Positions 11,418 to 21,800 of a stretch of DNA of 64,000 nucleotides are shown here, in pieces. The notes beneath the pieces were generated by a model. It was given only the letters and a program-made list of their open reading frames with translations. It made no database searches and had not been told where the DNA came from. The stretch's first letter is position 1; every line of letters begins with the position of its first letter. This stretch comes from Rhodamnia argentea (taxonomy: Eukaryota; Streptophyta; Magnoliopsida; Myrtales; Myrtaceae). Made by a program: the position numbers and the translations under genes. The stretch is taken from contig NC_063156.1 of NCBI RefSeq assembly GCF_020921035.1, forward strand, positions 21,748,283 through 21,812,282. The letters are read 5' to 3'.

Positions 11418-12332
11418 AAGTTTGAGGTGTGGCTAAGCCTTGTTGAAATAGGCCAGGGAAAATTTAAATAACTCACCGGTCCTCTCACCATTCCTCGTGA
11501 CAAATCTCGATCGACAAGTACTTTTACATAATGTTGTGATTTACTACCAATAAGGTCGTAAACTTATTGCATTGGTACCAATTCAGTTTATCCGATCAAA
11601 TTTGATTGGAAATTATCGACATAAATGTCAGTCATCTTATGTGGCACGACCGGTACTAACATGGACGTTTTTAATATAATTTTGTTTGTAATTTTTCCTA
11701 CTCGTTTTTCTTCCCTTTTCTTTTTGCTGGTGACAAGTGAGTGCAAGTGTCGACGAGGCCCCCGCCAACCTTCGCCCAGGCCGGAGCAACCTTGCTGGGC
11801 ATCGCTCGGGCAAGGCAAGGTTCAACATCGCGTCGCTGAACTTGCCTAGGCCGGGATGAGGCTCGTCGAGCCTCGCCCTCGCCCGGGCGCCGCCTAGCAA
11901 GGCCGCCTTGGCTTAGGCAAGGCTCGGCCTCGCCAGCCACCAACAAAAAGCAAAGAGGAAGAAAAAAAGGAAATAAAAATTATCAAAAAAATATTAACAA
12001 TGTCTATGTCAGGGCCGCTTATGTCACGTAGGACGACTAACATCAATGCAATAATTTTCGATCTAAATTGAACGGATGAACTAAATTGGTTGCAAAGTAA
12101 AAATGTTTAGGATTAAATTAGTCAAATTAAAAGGTTTATGACTGAATCGATACAAATACACTATGTTTAGGATTTTTTTTTTTTGGTTCTTTTCCCTAAG
12201 TTTTAGATGTGACTAAACCTTGTCGGGATAGGTTGGGGCAAATTCAAATAACTCGGCGGTCCTCCCGCCATTCCCGACGGCAAATCTAGGATGAAAAGTA
12301 CTTTGATAGGATGTTGTGGTTTATTATTGGTT
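11418..12332. repeat. Long direct repeats bracketing family A copy 3
   Basis: About 134 bp at 11418-11551 recurs in the same orientation at 12198-12332, directly abutting the two ends of the foldback element. Shared landmarks in order are CTAA(G/A)CCTTGT, AAATAACTC, CGGTCCTC, CGACAAATCT-like and AAGTACTTT, then ATGTTGTG. Identity by eye is about 70-75 percent, so the event is old. Confidence 0.7.
11552..12197. mobile_element. Foldback element, family A copy 3 (truncated left arm)
   Basis: The left arm is short (about 11552-11600). A GC-rich core (about 11740-11940) with repeated GCCTCGCC/GGCGAGG-type inverted motifs is followed by a right arm (about 12060-12197) with the family A unit 'aaaatgtttaggattaaatt'. 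The open frames across the GC-rich core on both strands are low-complexity Ala, Arg and Gly and are not genes. Confidence 0.65.
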
Positions 12333-12428
12333 CCTATACAGTCACAATATGAAAAACGAGGATTTTCTTTTCTATAAATCCGTTTCATCGTGGTTCGCAT
12401 TTCATGTTGAACCAATATGAAACAAACT

Positions 12429-13063
12429 CCCGATTGACATTTTTCTTAGGAATTGAGTTCTGAAGATTGAAGCGCGAGTGTCTCGGAAGAATCCGCTTGC
12501 TCTGGCTTTAGGGACTTGTACTAGATAGTTGAGCGCTCCACAAATCCTTGAGGTTCGTTTGCTGCTGTCTTTAGCGATCGATTTATCCGAAAGTGATTTC
12601 ATGATCAACTTCTATTTATTTTGTAGCCCTTCTTTCCTAATCTAGAGCTAGATCTGGATTTGGGTGTTCTTCTATCCCGATCTAGAGATATATCTGAAAT
12701 TTACAAAACGTTTTCCGTGTTCCTTCAACCTTTGGATGTTGTTATGGTTTCTATAAAATGATGGTGCTAGGGACGCTGAATCTAGATGCGCACCACCTTT
12801 TGGCAAAACCATAGTTATTGAAGGGAAATTTCTCGACGTTTGCTCATCATTGGTGATGATGCGAGATTTGGTGATTGGCCACCATATAAGTTTTGATGCT
12901 GTAACAGATTCGTCTCTGGGGAATGAGCCGGTCTTAGCAAGCAAATTGATTCACTTTTTAGATTTTCTTGTTTTACTTATTTTGTCGGATTCAGATATTT
13001 ATCTTGGAGTTATGTAATCCTTTTATCATATGAAATAAAGGTTTTCGTTCGGACAAAAAAAAA
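12429..13063 (+). mobile_element. Retroposed poly(A) segment (5'-truncated LINE or processed copy)
   Basis: The segment ends in an AATAAA-like signal (GAAATAAAGG, 13032-13041) followed shortly by a run of ten A, and is flanked by an exact 12-bp direct repeat ATGAAACAAACT at 12417-12428 and 13064-13075. A 3' A-tail plus a target duplication longer than 10 bp is the signature of target-primed reverse transcription. The body has no long frame, so it is either the 3' untranslated end of a truncated LINE or a retroposed transcript. Confidence 0.75.
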
Positions 13064-13274
13064 ATGAAACAAACTAAGTACATTTTAAGATTCATCGGTT
13101 CCGTGATGAACCTATCTATACAAAAAAAAAAAAAAATTATATCAAAATCGGACATTCCATTTTTTTCCTTGGTCTTGAAAATCATAGATTCCATGGAAAG
13201 ACCATACGTTTCTTTTAATATTCGATATTTTTGTACAAAAAAATTGCTCCAGAGGTCTAATACACATTGAAAAA

Positions 13275-15190
13275 AATTTAGTACCGCGAAAAATCCCAAA
13301 CTGGTACAAATATGATAAATTTACCATAAACTATTTTTTTATCATAAAAAATCTTAAATTGGTACAATGATGACAAATTTACCTTCCGTTAGTGTCTGTT
13401 AAATTGGGGTAATACTATGAATAACTACAAACCGGTACACTTGTGACAAACGGAGGTAAAAGAATACCCGGAGTATCAATATTTGTATATGGCGCTCACT
13501 TTAGTGTCAATATTTTTTTCTTGAATCACTTAAGTGCCAAATTGGAGAAAAGAATGATAACTTAAGCGCCAATTCCGGCAAAAAAATGATAACAAGCAAT
13601 TCCGGTGAAACAATACACTTGGCATTTTTACATAATTTTTTAATATTACGTGACAATTATTTTAAAAAAAATCAACCCACGTGGCATCCACTTGGAGTCC
13701 ATGTGCCATGTGGCGTCCACGTGGACTGTTCAACTTAAAAATAGTTAATTTATTTAAAAAATCAAAATCAAATAGAAAAATAACTTAATAAAAAACAAGA
13801 AGCAGAAGTTGCAGCGACGAGGGTTGCGAGCCCTCACAATCGCTACCGCGCTACTATCGCTGGCCATTGTTGGCTAGGGTGGGGAATGACCGAGGGGGTC
13901 GCTGGCCCCTAGTGCCCCCCCACAAAATGAGGCCTCGTCATGGCTGGGCATGGCCGGCCTTGCTAAGCGACGGCTCGGCAAGGCTTGGCGGTCGCTAGGC
14001 GAGATTGGCCTTGCCGTGGATTTGCGAGCCCGGCCACAACCAGGCCTCGCCGACCCCGGTGAGGCCTCGGCAACCCCCCTCGGCCATCCCCCATCACTCG
14101 TCGACCATTACCGGCGATGGTGGGGTGGCGGTGAGGGTTGTGAGCCTTTGTTGTTGCAACTACTGCCATTTTTTTTAGTTTAGTTTTAAGTTTTTTTTAA
14201 TATTATGTGGATTTTTAATTTATTTTTTTTGCTGACTTAGAAGCTCTAGTGAGTCACGTAGATGTCACGTCAGATTTTTTGGCGAAACTCACTAGAGTTG
14301 AGATCGAAATAACCATTTTAAAAAAATGATACTTAAGTGATCCAAAAAAAAATATTAGTACTAAAGTGAGCGCCGTACACAAATATTGGCACTTATAGTG
14401 TCCTTTTGCAGACAAATAGAGGATACAAATCTCAAATTGGTACACTCGTCAACCACTACGTGTCAACCAACACAGCAATTTGACAATCACGGAAAATCCA
14501 AAACTGGTACACCTACAATAAATTTACCCCAAACTAGTTTTTTTACCACAAAAAATCTCAAACCGTTACACCCGTGACAAATTTACCATAAACCGGTACA
14601 CCCGTGACAAATTTACCTTCCGTTAATTTTCATTAAATTTAACTGTTAAATTGTTGATTTGGTGACACATGACAATTGATGGATATACCAGTATAGGTTT
14701 TGACCCTCCGTTTGTCACACGTTTATTAATTTGCAATTTTTTGTGATATTAAATCAATTTAACGGGGGAAAATTTGTCACATGTGTACCGGTTTGGGATA
14801 TTTCGTGATCAAAAGAATTAGTTTACGGTAAATTTATCACAGATATACTAGTTTAAGATTTTTTGTGGTAAAAAAAAATAGTTTGGGGTAAATTTGTCAT
14901 AGGCGTACCAATTTGGGTTTTTTATAGTCAAAAAAATAGTTTGGGGGAAATTTATCACAGATATACCAGTTTAGGGTTTTTCATAGTATTAATCCTAAAA
15001 TTTAACACGGGGTAAATTTATCTTATATGTATCAATTTGAGATTTTTAGTGATCGAAAAATTAATTTGAGGTAAATTTGTTACATGTGTACCAATTTGAG
15101 ATTTTTAATGATATGGTCAAAAAATTACTTCGAAGTAAATTCATCATAGATATACTTAGTTTAAAGCTTTTCTTGGCATTAACTCTTAAA
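13275..15190. mobile_element. Foldback element, family D, with nested insertion
   Basis: Made of repeating units of about 70-75 bp such as 'ccaaactggtacacctacaa' followed by 'taaatttacc' and 'aaacta(t/g)tttttt'. The left half is in one orientation and the right half (from about 14690) is inverted, so the whole is a long palindrome. It is interrupted at about 13458-14405 by a different element (family E). Related copies lie at 17790-18060 (partial), 37757-38240 and 44784-45240. Non-coding. Confidence 0.65.
13458..14405. mobile_element. Foldback element, family E, nested in family D
   Basis: The ends are inverted copies of about 65 bp: the left contains ATATGGCGCTCACTTTAGTG and the right CTAAAGTGAGCGCCGTACAC. 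The core (13810-14160) is GC-rich and also palindromic, with GAGGGTTGCGAGCC near its left side and GGTGAGGGTTGTGAGCC near its right. Imperfect direct repeats of the 'gacaaa..gagg.ta' kind flank it, but family D units supply similar words, so the target duplication is uncertain. Confidence 0.65.
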
Positions 15191-16016
15191 AGAGAGAGGG
15201 TCTTTCAATTATAGAAAGAAAAATACTTCCACTTATAATGAAAATCCTCTAAAACAACTCTTGAATTTGTTTTGATTTCCTGTCAATAATGTCCGCAAAG
15301 ACGATGCAAAATGTTTACCATTGCGAAGCGTGTCTACTCCTAGCCGCGCCCTGGAGGTGCTAAGAGCGGCACTAGGTTCTGTCATTATTGGAAGCTGTTG
15401 AAGCAGGGGCTGATCATGTCCAATCTTCTACAAATTATTCAGTTCCTCCCATCTCCCCATAAACGGATTGAAGTTTTTTTTTTTTTTTTCAATTGTTAGG
15501 GTTGAAGTTGATTATCCATAAAATGGCCTTTTTCCCATTAAGTCTCAATTTTGTAATAAATGTAATTTTATCTAAAAAAAATCCTAACTTTAAGTCCAGT
15601 CCAAATCTATCTTGAATTTTTTTTTGTCTAAAAAAATTCCAACTTTAAGTTGGGGCCCAAATATGCCCTAAAATTTAAATTTAAATTTAATTTCAAATCT
15701 ACCCCCATTATCCCTTTATTCAGAAATAATCGTTTAATCCTTTCTAAATTCCCTGATTTTCGTATCGTAAAATGGTTTTATTTTGGAGTTAATTTTCTAC
15801 ATCACCTTGCTGATGTAGATTTTTTACCTACGTGAAATTACCACACCAAACCACTAATGGCGATTTTTAGACGGAGGGTTATTAGAGGTAATTTTGAGCC
15901 TAGATGAAAGTTGGTAATTCTTTTTTAAACAAAGAGTCTATGTTAAATTTAAGACTGGACATATTGTTAGAGACTTTTTTTTTAGACAAGGAAAAGTTCG
16001 GGGCCAAAATTGAGAC
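15191..16016. other. AT-rich spacer, nothing recognised
   Basis: No gene was seen. A T-run at 15476-15490 and short repeats of 'taaaaaaattccaactttaa' type (15555-15660) suggest decayed foldback sequence. Confidence 0.5.
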
Positions 16017-16019
16017 TAA

Positions 16020-17128
16020 GGCCCTATTTGATAACATTTCTATTCATTTGATTATGTTCCCCGGAATAAAAAAGAATAAAAAACATGTTTGATAACGCAA
16101 ATGGTTATGATTCTAATTTTGCTCCTGTGAACACTTTTGGACTAAAAATAAGAACAAAAAAAAAAAAAGTTGATCCTTAAAAAAAGAACATTTGTGAGAA
16201 TAAAAAAGGCAACAATAGCCTTATCTCACTTTGGTCAGCCCCCGTGAGGCAAGGGCTGGGTCAACTCGACCCGATCTGGATAACTTTTTTTTAATAAAAT
16301 TTTCAAAAAGTAATAAAAATAAAAAATAAAATGATTAAAAAATTCCAAAAATGGAAAATTCATAAAAATTATTTAAAAAATCAGAAAAAATTCCAAAAAA
16401 ATCTCAAAAATTAGGAGATGGGTCATTTCAACTGGCCAATCCTATTTTTGATAATTTTTCTTTCGATTTCTCCCAAATGATGATTTTTCCCCTAGTGGGC
16501 AGATCATTCCGAAAAATCTCTAAAATTACAAAAAAATCTTAAAAAGTAGGAAATGGGTCCATTTAATTGGCCAATTCTGTTTTTCATGATTTTGCCTTCC
16601 AATTTTTTCTAAGCCCTACTTGATTCGTTGCCGGAGTACCATACTGCATTAGTAACAATCCACATGGTGTCCAAGGGTAAAAATGAGCCACCTATGTGGC
16701 AAAGATGAAATTCTTAGCAATAAAAGATAATTAAAGTCACCTCTTTCATCCTCGGCATATGCAAAGCCTCAAGAAAAGCATGGAAAAATAATAATTTTGG
16801 CGTATTATTCTTTCAAGAAATAAATTTGAAGCATCCCTGTTTTGGCCAAAAAAATGTCATGGTGTAATAGGATCACAACTGTGGGATCTGAGTAAAGTCA
16901 TCAAATGTGATTATATAATTATTTGATTTAAATGACAAATTAGGAAGAGAAATTATTTTTCAGAACATAAATTTTGTGCGATTATCGAAGGCATTTCTAT
17001 TTGGGAACAGAAATTTTACGCAGCTACCAAACGCGTCCTGTTCCTCTAAAACTCATCTAGGAAATAGAAAAAAAGTCGATTCTAATAAGAATCGCTTTTT
17101 TTGAACAGAAACGTTACCAAACATACCC
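16020..17128. mobile_element. PIF/Harbinger-like non-autonomous element
   Basis: Begins GGCCCTATTTGATAAC and ends GTTACCAAACATACCC, an imperfect inverted pair extended by TTTCTATTC and GAACAGAAAC. It is flanked by TAA on both sides (16017-16019 and 17129-17131), the 3-bp TWA duplication expected for PIF/Harbinger and Tourist-type MITEs. The interior is AT-rich with inverted blocks around a short GC-rich core (16240-16280). No transposase frame. Confidence 0.7.
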
Positions 17129-17282
17129 TAAAACTAAAGTATGGGGTGCAAAAAAAAAAACTTTAGGATAGAGCTGATATTGGATCTAAAGTTCGGAGTT
17201 TATTAGGGCAAAAAAAAAAGAAAAAGTTGAATATCCTCCGAACCAAGAAAGGCAATAGATTCGACCAAAATAAACAAAAGAA

Positions 17283-17330
<48 letters not shown>

Positions 17331-18794
17331 TGTACTTTGCCAGCATGTGAGATCCCATCAGAGCATCAAAGAAGCGCCAAAAGAAAGGCTAGACAGAGAA
17401 TTTGGTGACTTTGTGCGGTCCTCCTACCGATGGAGGAGAGGAGAAGAGATTATTGACTCGAAGTCGCTGAGCGCCCAAAACGAAAGCGACAACTCCATTT
17501 CCTTTTCACCCCCCACCTCAACTGTCAATTCTCAATTTCTTGCCTTCTCACGCACCTTCATATGAAAACAAGACCAGACCACAATAATTTAAAGGTTAGG
17601 TGGGTAACTAGTCAAGGGAGCAAATCTTGTCGACGCCCCTTCACCGGTATGATCTTGACAGATGTCTTCAAGTTCAAGGGCATTGGAGAAATTGACAGGG
17701 AAAATTAAAAAAAAAAAAAAAAGAAAGAGAGAAAAAGTAATCCAGAATCGGACAAATTTTAGAGTTCCCCCTATTTACTCTTTCTGTTCCTAATAAAAAT
17801 TATGATTTTATGACAAATTTATATTCGGTTGATTTCTATTAAATTTGGGTAACATTATAAAAAAAAAAACCTCGGGATCAGTACACGTGTAACAAATAAA
17901 AGGTAAAAATCTAAATTGGTACACCCATCTAACTCAGCAAAACTAACGAAGGGCAAATATGTCAAAGATATACCAATCCGAGATAATTTAAAATAAATTT
18001 ATCATATGTATATTAATTTGTATTTTTTCATGGTATCAACTCTTTATATTATAACCAACGGAAACCTGATACTGTTGGCTAGTCAATAATGTCTGTGTTC
18101 ATTTATTGATTTGAGCTATCTGTACTATGTGTTTTTTTTTCTAACGAACTTCGTGGACTTATTATTCGTTGTTTTTATAATTTAGTTCTTGACTTTCTTG
18201 TTAAAATGAAAATTCATTTTTAACTTGGATGAAAAAAAGTTTCGGATGGTTTTGATATAAGAAAAGCGAGAAAGCTGTTTGACAGTCTAGCATGAAACTG
18301 TTCTTGAATAGTCGTCTTGGCTCCATGCTTCCTTCTTGCTCTGGTTTCTACCACCACCCATCTTCACGTTTCTCACACATTCAACGGTTCTTCAGGCGCA
18401 TTCACGTCTTCAGCTGCTCGGTTTCTCGAGTAAAGCTTTGAGCTTTAACGCTTCTTGATCTAGCTTCCCAATGGTGGGCGAGTGAAGGGAGCCGCTTTTG
18501 AGCTCTCCAGCTTTTTTTTAACTTGGAGCTTTTTCCGGCCAGTGATTCCCATCTTTTTGGTCCATGTTCCCGACCCTTTTAGAGATTCACCTTCGCTTTC
18601 GAACCTCTTATCCTCCTACACTCTCTTTATTCCTCCCTTTCACCCTCTTTTCTTGTTTTTTTTCAGACGGGTTGATCCTAGTGTTTCAGTCTTTTGTAAT
18701 AATCTTGGGGCTTGTCCATTTTCTATCGTGCATTGCCGTGTGCTACTTGATATCTGGGCTGGGTGTGTTCTTGGTTCTTTCAAGAACAGAGTCA

Positions 18795-18796
<2 letters not shown>
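17129..18796. other. Upstream spacer of the NAT gene
   Basis: Contains a (GA)n tract at 17287-17328, a decayed family D fragment (about 17790-18060) and, from about 18300, pyrimidine-rich leader-like sequence preceding the transporter gene. The 121-codon frame at 18482-18847 overlaps the transporter start codon out of frame and ends in a GA-repeat, so it is not a gene. Confidence 0.5.
17287..17328. repeat. (GA)n microsatellite
   Basis: A perfect GA dinucleotide run of about 21 units. The apparent Arg-Glu repeat peptide over it is an artefact. Confidence 0.95.

Positions 18797-18833
<37 letters not shown>
18797..18833 (+). repeat. (GA)n tract in the presumed 5' leader of the NAT gene
   Basis: About 18 GA units end 30 bp before the NAT start codon, so the tract is probably transcribed in the 5' UTR. 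GA/CT tracts of this kind are bound by plant BBR/BPC GAGA-binding factors; that role here is inferred. Confidence 0.8.
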
Positions 18834-18835
<2 letters not shown>

Positions 18836-18863
18836 GCAATAGGGTAGAGGAGGAGGAGAAGAA

Positions 18864-21800
18864 ATGGCTGCAAAACCTGATGAGCCACCACCACACCCGC
18901 CAAAGGATCAACTGCCCAATGTTTCATACTGCATCACAAGTCCTCCTCCATGGCGTGAGTAGCTCTTTCCTTCACTGATTATGCTATTGCTCTTCCATTT
19001 GTTCCTGGAGCTCATTTTCAAGCTCTCACTGCTCCTGGCCAGTTCTGCCAGTTTTCCTAAGTATGGTTCATGTGATTCCTTATAATGTGTTAGAAAGTCC
19101 AACCCAAAAGCTTAAGCTGATAGGTGGAAGGAGATTACATGAATATAAAGAGCACATAAGACCCATTCTTAAGCAATGTGGGACAACAACTTCAACATAA
19201 TGCATCAGAATAATTATGAACACGTCCACGAAGTTACGTGTTCATAATTATGTTGTGTTACTTTGCACACGATTTCCTGCTTCTACAAGCCCGTGAGATG
19301 ATATCACTTTCACGGGTGATGGTAATTTTTACAAATGTAATGATAATTTCACGTAACTGAATTCCATCACATGTTTATAGATTATGAGTTTCTCGAATTA
19401 TCTGGTCTATGTCCGCTTTTGCCAAGTGAGTCACTTTTATTGGAAAGAAGCCCCTGTTTCTCCAGTCATTTTTTTCATAATTAGGCGGGAAAACCGGTTT
19501 TTCTGTTGATTGACGAATTTGTGGTGGTATGGAAGTCTGATTTGCAGAAGTGCTGTCGTCGTACTTTGCTGTTATTTGTGTACTTCCATTCTCATCTGTT
19601 ATATTGGTATTTAATGTCTCTTCTTTTGTTAGTAGTTAGTACCAACTTTATATAACTTGAATTCTGTTCTAGAAGAGGCGCTGAATTAATTGTGTAAATT
19701 GTTTGGAATGTATGCAGCTGAAGCTATTCTCCTTGGCTTCCAACATTTTCTTGTTATGCTTGGTACAACTGTGCTCATACCGACTGCTCTTGTCCCGCAA
19801 ATGGGAGGTAGAAATGTAAGGAGTTGCAACATTTTGAGAGCATAACGGCTAAAATTTGCCACTTTGTCTCAAGATAATCCTCGAACATGTGGTTGATCTC
19901 ACTATTTAATAGGAGGAGAAGGCGGAGGTGATCCAGACATTACTTTTCGTGGCTGGTATAAACACATTGCAGCAATCTTTGTTTGGGACTCGATTGCCTG
20001 CAGTTATTGGAGGGTCTTATACCTTTGTTCCAACTACAATCTCCATTATCCTCGCTGGTCGATTCAGTGATGATTCAGACCCTGTTGATGTATTGCCATC
20101 TGAACATATCTTCTTTCGTTATGGTGCTTGTGCTTTAAGTTGCTTATCATTTCGGTGCACTGGTCAGCATTATCGTTCGATTTTTTTGATATGACAATGT
20201 GATCCTGTTAACGATGTATTCAGAGATTCAAGAGGATTATGAGGGCAATCCAGGGATCTCTTATTGTTGCTTCCATTCTTCAGATTGTCCTAGGATTCAG
20301 TGGCCTCTGGCGGAATGTTACAAGGTATGCTCTCTCCCTCTTTCTAAGCTACAAAATCTCATGCAGTTCTAGCACCATAATTCGAATGGAAGTAATCTCT
20401 GCTGTAGTCTATCTGAGCGAAGACGATTCCTGAAATGCATTCGCTGCTGCATTAGTTTGCACGATCAGGAGTAGTAATTGGAGGACCATGAGTACCTTCC
20501 CATTGTAGTCTAGAAAACAACGGTTGCTCTCTTCATTTTTCAGGTTCTTGACCCCACTTTCAACTGTCCCATTGGTGGCTCTAGTAGGATTTGGGCTATA
20601 TGAGTTGGGTTTTCCTGGGGTACGTATTCTTTCTTGCTATGTGCGAGTCGTGCATGCTTATAGACGGTATGTTCTTCACATGGTCATTCATGAGCTTTGT
20701 ATTTTCAGGTCGCCAAGTGCGTGGAGATTGGGCTTCCAGAGCTCATAGTTTTAGTATTCATTTCCCAGGTTTGTCCTTTGAAAGACATGTTCAAATGTTC
20801 GAGCCAAGATTTATACCTTCAATTTCCAATAGTTCCTTACAGTTTTTACGGTACATGGGTTGAGAGAGCGATCTTCACAGAGCTGAAGTAGTGTTGTAAA
20901 ATTTTGCTTTGCAGTATATGCCTCAGGTTATACACTCAGGAAAACATGTGTTCGACCGATTTTCTGTCATATTCTCGGTGGTAGTTGTGTGGATTTACGC
21001 TCATCTACTAACTGTTGGTGGGGCTTACAACCATGCTGCACCAAAGACGCAATTAAGCTGCCGCACAGATCGTTCTGGACTCATAGACGCTGCTCCATGG
21101 TCAGTTTCCTCTCGTCTTTTCATTTTATCGAGCCCACCGGATGTAACGCTAATGAAATTACTGACATTGACAAGTTGGAAGGACCTTGAGATGCTCTAAA
21201 CTATTTCGTTCCTACTTACTGATAATCATCCTGGTTCATCAATAAGAGATTTGTGAGGACTTCATCTGTTGCGGACATGCTATGGCATCAAGTTCAACTC
21301 ATAAAAATTATCTTCGATAGATAACGTGTATGATACATTAAGAAGTTGACTGACATTTTTTTTTTTGTGAAATATTCTTTTTTTTCTTTTGCCACTCACC
21401 TAAATATGGTCATTGCTACAGAAGTTTGAAAAGAAAATAGGACCTGATAAAAGATCATTATCTAGTTATATTTCAAGTTTACTATCCTGACTGAAATTTG
21501 GGCCGGTAGGATAAGAGTTCCGTATCCTTTTCAATGGGGAGCACCTTCCTTCGATGCTGGCGAAGCCTTCGCAATGATGATGGCTTCTTTTGTTGCTCTC
21601 GTGGAGGTACGTATTTGGACTGCTGGTTTCTCTTGAACTTAAACGTTTCAATTGTTGTGATAAGCAAATGAAATATATGCATGGCTCTGCACAGTCTACT
21701 GGCGCATTCATGGCAGTTTCAAGATATGCAAGTGCGACTCCTTTACCACCATCCGTTCTCAGTCGTGGTGTTGGCTGGCAGGTATGGAATTGCTGCATAA

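Noticed and set aside
11588-11946. Overlapping Ala/Arg/Gly-rich frames on both strands
   Set aside because: They fall on the GC-rich palindromic core of a foldback element and are compositional artefacts.
18482-18847. 121-codon + frame before the NAT gene
   Set aside because: Lies in the 5' leader region, out of frame with NAT, and ends in the GA repeat.
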